The notes under the pieces were generated by a model that worked only from the letters and a program-made list of their open reading frames with translations, did no database searches and was not told the origin of the DNA. This document shows, one piece after another, positions 1 to 5,799 of a DNA stretch of 8,055 nt (position 1 is the stretch's first letter; each line of letters opens with the position of its first letter). A program made the translations under genes and the position numbers. Source of the stretch: Bacteroidetes bacterium UBA6183 (GTDB lineage Bacteria; Bacteroidota; Bacteroidia; UKL13-3); the NCBI GenBank assembly GCA_002422865.1, contig DITN01000085.1, forward strand, positions 1 through 8,055. The letters are read 5' to 3'.

Positions 1-32
1 CCAGCCAAGCCGTAGCCTCGGCGAAGGATGGC
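1..32. repeat. Imperfect hairpin abutting the tRNA 3' end
   Basis: On the plus strand GCCA (4-7) pairs with TGGC (29-32), CC (10-11) with GG (26-27), and GC (15-16) with GC (21-22) around a CTCG loop. A symmetric GTA/GAA internal loop (12-14 and 23-25) interrupts the stem. The right arm overlaps the encoded CCA of the minus-strand tRNA. In the direction of tRNA transcription it lies just downstream, so it could be a processing or termination structure, but no T tract is visible before the window ends. It could also be one copy of a dispersed repeat; a single copy cannot show that. Confidence 0.4.
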
Positions 33-116
33 GGAGAGGGAGGGATTCGAACCCCCGGTACCTTGCGGTACACCCGCTTTCCAAGCGCGCGCATTCGACC
101 ACTCTGCCAACTCTCC
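29..116 (-). tRNA. tRNA-Ser (anticodon GGA)
   Basis: This is a class II tRNA with a long variable arm. Read on the minus strand, the acceptor 5' end starts GGAGAGT at 116. The D stem is GCA/TGC, and the anticodon loop is TTGGAAA with GGA at 82-80. The variable arm GTACC-GCAA-GGTAC folds perfectly, the T loop is TTCGAAT, the discriminator is G at 32, and CCA is encoded at 31-29. It should decode UCC and UCU serine codons. Two oddities are visible. Position 7 (T) faces 66 (C) at the base of the acceptor stem, and position 28 (G) faces 42 (G) in the anticodon stem. There is also a G-T wobble in the T stem. The gene is probably functional, but these mismatches are unusual for a serine tRNA. It has its own promoter immediately upstream. 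Confidence 0.95.
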
Positions 117-120
117 ACTG

Positions 121-150
121 CAAAAGTAAGTTTAGAGATGTAATCTCCAA
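121..150 (-). promoter_or_regulatory. Bacteroidota-type promoter of tRNA-Ser
   Basis: On the minus strand TTG (150-148, within TTTTGG) is followed after 19 nt by TACTTTTG (128-121). This matches the phylum consensus TTG / TAnnTTTG. The element ends 4 nt before the mature tRNA 5' end, so transcription should begin at or very near tRNA base 1, leaving almost no 5' leader. The spacer contains a small dyad, GAGAT-GTA-ATCTC (135-147). Confidence 0.65.
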
Positions 151-203
151 AATATATTTTAAATTAATTGTTAAGCCACTGAATAGCAAAATAAAAAAAC
201 TAA

Positions 204-227
204 AAAAGCCCGCAATTGCGGGCTTTT
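204..227 (-). terminator. Intrinsic terminator of the M43 protease gene
   Basis: This is a perfect palindrome with arms AAAAGCCCGC and GCGGGCTTTT around an AATT loop. It starts 21 bp beyond the protease stop codon. Read on the minus strand, the GC-rich stem runs into a T-rich tract (TTTTTTAG then TTTTTTTAT), the classic intrinsic form. The plus-strand reading also ends in TTTT, so it could work in both directions, but no plus-strand gene ends here. Confidence 0.9.
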
Positions 228-248
228 CGGGTTATATTTTTAATGGTA

Positions 249-2579
249 TTAGTTTACCATAATTTTCTGTGTAATGATAGAATCACCAACTTTAATTTTA
301 ACAAAATACATTCCATTAGTTAAATTAAATGCGGTTCTATCAAAAGTTATTTGCTGAACACCCTCTGTTTGTTTTCCATCAAATAAATCAGCTACTTTTT
401 TACCAACTATATCATAAACCTCTACAGTTGTTTGCGCTGCGGCAGGCAAGTTATAGCTAATTTGAGTGGTTGTACTAAACGGATTAGGATATACAGTTAA
501 ACCAATATCAGCAGCAGATAAATCGTCTAATCCAACATTTTTCCCAAAAGAGAAATTATCAAGATAAAGGTTATTGCCACCTTCGTTAAAGAAGTTGACA
601 CGGAAACGTACATTAGCCGACTTAGGAATAGTTGCGCCTGAAACCAGTGCTTCTTTCCATTGTGATTGGTTTACAGGAACAAAATCAACTAACGAAGATA
701 ATGGCGAAGTTACGGTTTGTAATGTAGCACCACTTATTGTTCTAAGGTTTGACCAATATAAACCACAGTTAATTGAATACTGTATCACCATTTGATCCGT
801 AGAAGCAGTCGTTCCTGAGGTAATATTTGGTGCAAATGCATAATTAAATTTTATGTACGGAGTGGTTGCTGTTGAAAAATCAAACGAAGGAGAAACAACT
901 GAATACGCAGTACCTGACATACCCGAATTGTTACCTCTTAATCTAATACCCTTCATACCACTGAAAGCCCCGTTGGTAACTTCTTCCCACTGTCTAATGG
1001 CATCACCTTTAAACGACCATCCATCCGATATCATTGGATAATCCGGTAAATAAGCAGCGTAATTTATTGATGATGATGACGCGATTAATAATGCATTTTC
1101 GAAAACTTTAGTGGTTGTACCGGTTGCGTTAGTAACTTTCATCGTAATGGTTTTGTTACCAGGAGTTGAGTATGTTACACCGTTAGGATTTTTAGCTGTA
1201 GATGTTTGAGGTGTTGCACCCTCACCGAAATCCCACTCGAATGCAGTTCCTACCGTACCATTGTATGATAAATCAACAAAATTTATTGCGGTGCCCACGC
1301 ATGCCTGACGTTCGTATGTTGGTAAATTATTAACAGTTATGCCAAAAGCCGGAGTAGGTGCACATGGAGATACCGGATCTAAAACACCGGTAGCAATCAT
1401 ATTTTCTTGAGAAACCATTTGTCTGCGATATAACTCAATGCATAGGTGCATGCGTGCAATTTGTTGTTTGGTAAACATATTACTTGCGCAATTACCCGTA
1501 AAATAATCCATAAAGTTCTCTTGCATATCTGGTCTGTCCCATGCGATAAGAGAATCACGAGGTATGTATATGGTTGAGTCAAAAGTTACATTGTTTCTTG
1601 TAAATTGTTTAACAATGGTATCATAAATTGTTATTGCATACTTGTCGTTAGCGCATGTATTAAATGAAGGATTATTACAACGATTTCTTAGAGGCTCAGT
1701 AGTTGATGGGCTAAAAAAGGTAGGTGGGGTATCATCAACACCATCATTATCCAACTCGCATGAGTCTTGTGCTTGAAATGGGTGAAACAATCCTAACCAA
1801 TGCCCTGCCTCATGGGTAGTAGTTGTTTGAAAAGGAGTATTATTTGGATCATTTGGATTAGGTGTTGCTGTACCTATCATTCCAAACTGTTTATTTATAA
1901 CCATGACACCATCAGTTAATGCTGACCATGCACCACCCGCAAAAAAAGGAAACTGAGCATAACCGGCAACAGCAAGGCCAGGCCCCCTATTTATGGTATT
2001 CACTACCCACATATTAAAGTAGCGTTTAGTATCCCAAACACTTGTTCTTTTCAAGTTATCGTTGCCATCGGCAAAACTGGCCGACTGCACACGCACAATA
2101 CCGTTAGTACAGTTGCCATTGGGGTCTTTTCTCGCTAAACGAAATTCGATTTCTGCATCACCAGCCGTTTGTTTAAAATCATAAGGAACACCGTCCACAT
2201 CACCAACTCTTCTGTTTACAGAGTCAGCATTTAAATTTCTGAAACTTTTGTTCAAGAAATCAATTTCACTCTGTACTTGCGCATCGCTGATGTTATCACT
2301 TGAACCCGAGCTACCATAAAAAATATGAACCACCACAGGAATGATATATCTAGGTGCACCTGATTTTTTGTGCGATTTGGATAAGGCAGCTTTGTACTCA
2401 TTAGACTGCTTGTAGGCATTCCAAGTAGCTTTAGCTTGCGCTTCAGCGGCTTTTAACTCTGGATTTAGAGCTTTTTGCTCCTCATAGTGGTGGTCGGTAC
2501 CACATGCTTTGGTGTTTTGAGCGTAGGCCCCAAGCGTGCCAAACAATACACCGGCTGCTAAAAGTATTCTTTTTATCAT
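249..2579 (-). CDS. Secreted M43-family zinc metalloprotease with PKD-like domain and T9SS sorting domain
   Basis: A 776-residue exported metalloprotease of the M43 (pappalysin / cytophagalysin) type. Residues 1-20 form a signal peptide with a likely cut at AYA|Q. C26 in the short pro-segment (KACGTD) may act as a cysteine switch. The catalytic domain spans about 75-400. It has HEAGHWLGLFH (256-266), giving zinc ligands H256, H260 and H266 and catalytic E257, then the family's DGVDDTPP (279-286) and a Met-turn at M357 (FMDY). A PKD-like beta-sandwich follows (about 425-500, WDFG at 449). Residues 503-680 look like a lectin-like or MAM-like beta-sandwich. The end (about 695-776, VYPNP to IMVN) is a type A T9SS sorting domain, so the protein should cross the outer membrane and be anchored at the surface or released. 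A segment at about 311-350, before the Met-turn, is longer than I expect for the family. The substrate is unknown. No frameshift is seen. Confidence 0.93.
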   Translation of the reverse strand: MIKRILLAAGVLFGTLGAYAQNTKACGTDHHYEEQKALNPELKAAEAQAKATWNAYKQSNEYKAALSKSHKKSGAPRYIIPVVVHIFYGSSGSSDNISDAQVQSEIDFLNKSFRNLNADSVNRRVGDVDGVPYDFKQTAGDAEIEFRLARKDPNGNCTNGIVRVQSASFADGNDNLKRTSVWDTKRYFNMWVVNTINRGPGLAVAGYAQFPFFAGGAWSALTDGVMVINKQFGMIGTATPNPNDPNNTPFQTTTTHEAGHWLGLFHPFQAQDSCELDNDGVDDTPPTFFSPSTTEPLRNRCNNPSFNTCANDKYAITIYDTIVKQFTRNNVTFDSTIYIPRDSLIAWDRPDMQENFMDYFTGNCASNMFTKQQIARMHLCIELYRRQMVSQENMIATGVLDPVSPCAPTPAFGITVNNLPTYERQACVGTAINFVDLSYNGTVGTAFEWDFGEGATPQTSTAKNPNGVTYSTPGNKTITMKVTNATGTTTKVFENALLIASSSSINYAAYLPDYPMISDGWSFKGDAIRQWEEVTNGAFSGMKGIRLRGNNSGMSGTAYSVVSPSFDFSTATTPYIKFNYAFAPNITSGTTASTDQMVIQYSINCGLYWSNLRTISGATLQTVTSPLSSLVDFVPVNQSQWKEALVSGATIPKSANVRFRVNFFNEGGNNLYLDNFSFGKNVGLDDLSAADIGLTVYPNPFSTTTQISYNLPAAAQTTVEVYDIVGKKVADLFDGKQTEGVQQITFDRTAFNLTNGMYFVKIKVGDSIITQKIMVN

Positions 2580-2619
2580 AGCTTAAATATTCTACTTATT
2601 CCAATTAATTATAATGCGG

Positions 2620-2649
2620 CAAAATAAAAACTTTTTTTAAGGTAGACAA
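2620..2649 (-). promoter_or_regulatory. Candidate promoter of the M43 protease gene
   Basis: On the minus strand TTG (2649-2647) precedes TTATTTTG (2627-2620) by 19 nt. The second element differs from TAnnTTTG at one position. Transcription would start about 36 nt before the ATG. No convincing terminator separates this gene from the upstream phosphoesterase, so read-through is also possible. Confidence 0.4.
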
Positions 2650-2738
2650 CCCTATTTTCATTTTGGTTGCACCATGGTTTGCTATCAGCGTGTTACGTTT
2701 TGTATGCTTCTGTTATTAATCAAGCTGTTAAATCATGC

Positions 2739-3248
2739 TTATTGGCTAATTCTTATCTGTTTAGGCATCTCCCAAACCTCCAAATTGCGCATAATTTTAC
2801 CATCTACTTCCAATCTTATTGCGGTACATTTTGAATGAAATCCTTTTAAACCACACGCTCCGGGGTTAAAATGCATCAATCCGAATGTTTTATCACGCAT
2901 TACTTTTAAAATATGTGAGTGGCCACAAACCATGATATCCGGACGGTTTGATTTAATCAGCTCGCCACAACGGTGCGAATACTTACCCGGATAACCTCCA
3001 ATATGGATCATTAACACTGTTAAATCCTCTACCTTAAACAAGGTATGTTCAGGCATTTCCATCCTTAAATCCTTGTCATCAATATTACCCCATACTGTTT
3101 TGAGGGGTTTAAATGCCTTTATCTGCTCATAAGTTTGCATGTCGCCCCAATCTCCTGCATGCCAAATCTCATCGCAGTTCTTAAAAAAATCATATAATTG
3201 TGGGGGCACATAACCGTGCGTATCCGATAATATTCCTATTTTAAGCAT
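2739..3248 (-). CDS. YfcE/MJ0936-type metallophosphoesterase
   Basis: A 169-residue cytoplasmic phosphodiesterase of the calcineurin-like superfamily, a typical length for the YfcE/MJ0936 group. Metal-binding motifs appear in order: SDTHG (D9, H11), HAGDWGD (D33), VWGNID (N55), MIHIGG (H72), CGHSH (H100, H102) and FNPGACG (N118-G120). All ligands of the two-metal site are present. The family hydrolyses phosphodiesters such as bis-pNPP in vitro; the natural substrate is not evident here. I chose ATG at 3248 because MLKIGILSDTHG places the first beta-strand right at the N-terminus, as in the family. The 10-residue extension to a TTG at 3278 would overlap the rhomboid start and adds nothing conserved. 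The gene is divergent from the rhomboid gene and may be read through toward the protease gene. Confidence 0.93.
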   Translation of the reverse strand: MLKIGILSDTHGYVPPQLYDFFKNCDEIWHAGDWGDMQTYEQIKAFKPLKTVWGNIDDKDLRMEMPEHTLFKVEDLTVLMIHIGGYPGKYSHRCGELIKSNRPDIMVCGHSHILKVMRDKTFGLMHFNPGACGLKGFHSKCTAIRLEVDGKIMRNLEVWEMPKQIRISQ

Positions 3249-3252
3249 TGGC

Positions 3253-3278
3253 CAAAAGTAAATAAATCTGTATGACAA
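3253..3278 (-). promoter_or_regulatory. Candidate promoter of the phosphoesterase, implying a near-leaderless mRNA
   Basis: TACTTTTG on the minus strand (3260-3253) matches TAnnTTTG exactly and is identical to the elements before tRNA-Ser and the barrel gene. It ends 4 nt before the ATG at 3248. A TTG lies at 3278-3276, giving a 15-nt spacer, shorter than the usual 17-19. If active, the transcript starts at or next to the start codon. The upstream half lies inside the rhomboid coding sequence. Confidence 0.45.
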
Positions 3279-3880
3279 TTTATATCATTATAGCAACCGT
3301 AATTATTAGTTTGATTTGTTTTAACAATCATCACTTAAATGCTAAACTTATTTTTAACCCTTATTTGGTTAAGCATAACAAAGAGTGGTACCGCATGGTT
3401 ACAAGCGGCTTTCAGCATGCCGATTTTTTACACTTGTTTGTAAACATGTTTGTCATGTTAAGTTTTGGAAGAGCGGTAGAAAATTATTATTCCCTTGTTT
3501 TTGGACAATACAGTGATTGGGCATTTTTGTTACTTTACGTATCTTCTATTTTTGCGGCAAACGTATCAACACTTTATAAATATCAAAACAACAGTGCTTA
3601 TAATGCGCTGGGAGCAAGCGGTGCTGTAAGTGCAATATTATTCACCAGCATCTTATTTAACCCATTTAATAAAATATATTTATACGGTATAATTGGTTTA
3701 CCCGGCATACTTTTAGGAGCCATATACCTTGGATATAGTTACTATATGGGCAAAAAACAAAGTGATCATATTAACCACGAGGCCCACTTTTATGGAGCAG
3801 TTTATGGTATATTATTTACTTTGGCACTTAAGCCTAAGGTGATAAATATCTTTATCTACGAAATGCTTCACGCATTTTAA
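3272..3880 (+). CDS. Rhomboid-family intramembrane serine protease
   Basis: A 202-residue polytopic membrane protein with the rhomboid core. The sequence HADFLHLFVN (H49, H54, N58) supplies the first conserved loop/TM2 motif. GASG (114-117) carries the nucleophile S116 in TM4. HEAHFYGAVYG (169-179) carries the catalytic H172 in TM6. The Ser-His dyad is therefore intact and activity is expected. About six hydrophobic segments are visible, with no cytosolic extra domain, so this is a minimal bacterial rhomboid. Substrates are unknown; the family cleaves near or within transmembrane helices. The ATG lies only 23 bp from the divergent phosphoesterase start, so its promoter must overlap that gene. 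A TAAGTTTG at 3130-3137 fits the -7 consensus, but without a well-placed upstream element. The stop codon overlaps that of the convergent barrel gene. Confidence 0.93.
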   Translation: MTIYIIIATVIISLICFNNHHLNAKLIFNPYLVKHNKEWYRMVTSGFQHADFLHLFVNMFVMLSFGRAVENYYSLVFGQYSDWAFLLLYVSSIFAANVSTLYKYQNNSAYNALGASGAVSAILFTSILFNPFNKIYLYGIIGLPGILLGAIYLGYSYYMGKKQSDHINHEAHFYGAVYGILFTLALKPKVINIFIYEMLHAF

Positions 3881-4491
3881 AAGTAAAAACCGGTTCTAAA
3901 ATCTAACGGTGAAGTCCTAAAACTCTTATTGGGGTTGTGTAATACATCATACAAAATCATGATATAAATACTCGACCTGTCAGATATGGATTGATTAACT
4001 CCACCTCCTAAATAAAAAGCACTCACCCACTCTCTTTTACTGTCTCCGGTGTTTACATCGTACACACTAAAATTTAATGGCATGTATTCAGCGTGCACAA
4101 AAGCAGGATCGAACAATAATTGGCGTGCGAATAAATTTAAACCGTATGCATTATCACTAAATGATACTTTTCCCTGGGTAGTTTGAAAATCGCGAGACCA
4201 ATAATAATAAGTAGCACCGGCACCGGCAAGTGTAACATCGCTAAAACGATAAAATGCCATGGGTTGAACCGTAAAAAAGGACCCCAAATTAGAAATAGTA
4301 CCACCAACGTTACCTCCAAATGAAACCTTTTCAAGCCAAGCAGGACGACTTGACCTATTGGCTTGCTTTTGTTGTTCTTCCTTCTGTTGCTCCTCTTTTT
4401 TTTCAGGATCTATTTGCTCCAACTTACGCTGCGCAAATACCACATTCGATAAGCAAAAACATCCGATTAGTATCCAATTTTTATAGCTCAT
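3877..4491 (-). CDS. Small outer-membrane beta-barrel protein, function unknown
   Basis: A 204-residue exported protein. Residues 1-20 are a signal peptide with a likely cut at VFA|Q. A short charged, glutamine-rich linker follows (about 22-47, with EEQQK twice). Residues 54-204 consist of alternating amphipathic strands rich in G, Y and F (for example GGNVGGTISN, GAGATYYYW, AFYLGGG). They end in the aromatic GFYF typical of barrel C-termini, which suggests about eight strands. The closing pattern YDVL-hNPNKS-f-SP resembles a family of small Bacteroidota envelope proteins that I recall being labelled alpha-ketoglutarate decarboxylase. Nothing here supports that enzyme activity, and that name should not be transferred. 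I prefer ATG at 4491 over the in-frame TTG at 4542, because the ATG begins the signal peptide directly and lies downstream of a good promoter. The gene may give structural or permeability functions to the outer membrane. Confidence 0.8.
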   Translation of the reverse strand: MSYKNWILIGCFCLSNVVFAQRKLEQIDPEKKEEQQKEEQQKQANRSSRPAWLEKVSFGGNVGGTISNLGSFFTVQPMAFYRFSDVTLAGAGATYYYWSRDFQTTQGKVSFSDNAYGLNLFARQLLFDPAFVHAEYMPLNFSVYDVNTGDSKREWVSAFYLGGGVNQSISDRSSIYIMILYDVLHNPNKSFRTSPLDFRTGFYF

Positions 4492-4514
4492 TTTTTTTAT
4501 TTGTGTATAAACAA

Positions 4515-4543
4515 CAAAAGTAACGAAAACTCCCCTACGCAAA
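4515..4543 (-). promoter_or_regulatory. Bacteroidota-type promoter of the beta-barrel gene
   Basis: On the minus strand TTTG (4543-4540) is followed after 17 nt by TACTTTTG (4522-4515). Both match the TTTG / TAnnTTTG consensus at accepted spacing. Transcription would begin about 19 nt before the ATG at 4491. A start at the in-frame TTG (4542) would lie inside the upstream element, which supports the shorter protein. Confidence 0.6.
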
Positions 4544-4562
4544 TTATTTAACGTATAATTAG

Positions 4563-4591
4563 TTTTTTAGGGATTAATACTTATAATTTCG
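4563..4591 (+). promoter_or_regulatory. Weak candidate promoter of serC-serA
   Basis: TAATTTCG (4584-4591, within TTATAATTTCG) resembles TAnnTTTG with one mismatch. A run of T (4563-4568) sits about 18 nt upstream where TTG would be expected. It lies about 30 nt before the serC ATG in the 130-bp divergent gap. No riboswitch-like or repressor-like structure is evident to explain serine control. Confidence 0.3.
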
Positions 4592-4621
4592 CAGCAAATT
4601 AAGCTTCCTTAAACTAATATT

Positions 4622-5698
4622 ATGAGCAAAGTTCACAATTTTTCAGCCGGACCGGCCATTTTACCTCAATCAGCCATTGATGCATCTGTAGCAGCCCTTC
4701 AAAATTTCGCAGGTACAGGCTTATCGTTAATCGAAGTGAGTCACCGTAGCAAAGAGTATGAAGCGGTGGTTGCTGAGGCCACACAATTAGTAAAAGACAT
4801 TTTAAAAATTGGTGATGATTACGCAGTTGTATTTTTACAAGGCGGAGCCAGTTTGCAGTTTGATATGATACCCATGAATTGGTTAAATGAAGGTGATACT
4901 GCAGCATACACCAACACCGGTGTTTGGGCTTCAAGAGCCATTAAAGAAGCCAAATTGTTTGGTAATGTAAATGTAGTTGCAAGCAGCGAGGACAAAAACT
5001 TTAGCTATTTACCTAAGGGTTATTCCATTCCTGCTGATGCCAAATATTTCCACTGCACCAGCAATAACACCATATACGGAACAGAGATGTTTGATTTCCC
5101 GGATACCAATGGAGTGCCTTTAATCTGCGATATGAGTTCGGATATTTTCAGCCGTCCTTTTGATGCCAACCAGTTTGACATGATATATGCCGGTGCACAA
5201 AAAAACATGGGACCTGCAGGAACAACTTTGGTGATTATTAAAAAATCGTTTTTAGAAAAACGTGTAACCAAAAAGTTACCTACCATGCTTGATTATGCTG
5301 TACATATTGAAAACGGTAGCATGTACAATACACCAAGTGTATTCGCCATTTTTGTATGTATGCACACTTTATGTTGGGTAAAAGAAATTGGATTAGAAGC
5401 CATGGAAGCGCGCAATAAAGCTAAAGCCGATTTATTGTACAACGAGATTGACCGCAATAGTTTATTTACAGGTACTGTAGCTAAAGAAGACCGTAGCCGC
5501 ATGAATGTGAATTTTGTACTTACCAACAAAGAATACGAAGCTGAATTTTTAAAATTCTGTGAAGCTAAAAACTTAAGTGGATTAAAAGGCCATCGTTCTG
5601 TTGGTGGATTAAGAGCAAGCTTATACAATGCGCTAGAAATTGAAAGTGTACAAGTTCTGGTTGATGCCATGCAAGAGTTTGAAAAATTGAAGTCTTAG
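4622..5698 (+). CDS. serC: Phosphoserine aminotransferase
   Basis: A 358-residue PLP-dependent class V aminotransferase, full length for the family. It converts 3-phosphohydroxypyruvate plus glutamate to O-phosphoserine plus 2-oxoglutarate, the second step of serine synthesis. In many bacteria it also acts on the related intermediate of PLP synthesis. Diagnostic segments are FSAGPA (7-12), GGASLQF (74-80, cofactor phosphate region), HCTSNNTIYGTE (144-155), DMSSDIFSR (170-178) and AGAQKN (190-195). K194 is the Schiff-base lysine. NTPSVF (236-241) and GHRSVGGLRASLYNA (323-337) complete the substrate site. The ATG at 4622 begins four residues before the conserved NFSAGPA, leaving no doubt about the start. 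It is the first gene of a serC-serA pair and diverges from the barrel gene. Confidence 0.98.
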   Translation: MSKVHNFSAGPAILPQSAIDASVAALQNFAGTGLSLIEVSHRSKEYEAVVAEATQLVKDILKIGDDYAVVFLQGGASLQFDMIPMNWLNEGDTAAYTNTGVWASRAIKEAKLFGNVNVVASSEDKNFSYLPKGYSIPADAKYFHCTSNNTIYGTEMFDFPDTNGVPLICDMSSDIFSRPFDANQFDMIYAGAQKNMGPAGTTLVIIKKSFLEKRVTKKLPTMLDYAVHIENGSMYNTPSVFAIFVCMHTLCWVKEIGLEAMEARNKAKADLLYNEIDRNSLFTGTVAKEDRSRMNVNFVLTNKEYEAEFLKFCEAKNLSGLKGHRSVGGLRASLYNALEIESVQVLVDAMQEFEKLKS

Positions 5699-5766
5699 TT
5701 ATTGATTAGTTGAGAGCGTTTTAAGATTTAAGAGTTGAAGTATTGAACATCATTAAACGGAACATC

Positions 5767-5799
5767 AAACCTCAAACCATAAACAGCAAACAAGAAAAC
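5767..5799 (+). repeat. 7-bp periodic A/C-rich leader before serA
   Basis: Four consecutive heptads of the form AAACNNN (AAACCTC, AAACCAT, AAACAGC, AAACAAG; 5767-5794) are followed by a degenerate fifth unit, AAAAC, that runs directly into the serA ATG at 5800. An out-of-phase AAAC lies at 5755. The tract has almost no T or G and should be unstructured as RNA, so it may form an open ribosome-loading leader. It may equally be a decayed simple repeat. Confidence 0.55.

Noticed and set aside
574..1582. Open frames opposite or within the protease gene
   Set aside because: They lie entirely inside a gene with clear domains and show no recognisable protein features, so they are shadows.
2640..2670. 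CAACC...GGTTG hairpin between the phosphoesterase and protease genes as a terminator
   Set aside because: The stem is only five pairs with a 13-nt loop, and no T tract follows on the minus strand.
3249..3278. N-terminal extension of the phosphoesterase to a TTG at 3278
   Set aside because: It overlaps the rhomboid start, would put the start codon inside the candidate promoter, and adds ten non-conserved residues before the first beta-strand.
4459..4470. Lipobox-like LIGC at residues 8-11 of the barrel protein
   Set aside because: The hydrophobic stretch before the cysteine is too short for a lipoprotein signal, and a good signal peptidase I site (VFA|Q) follows.
4492..4542. N-terminal extension of the barrel protein to a TTG at 4542
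   Set aside because: The 17 extra residues precede a normal signal peptide, and the TTG lies within the upstream promoter element.
5743..5799. N-terminal extension of SerA to a TTG at 5743
   Set aside because: It only translates the A/C-rich heptad leader. SerA homologues begin with the first beta-strand at MIKILANDG.
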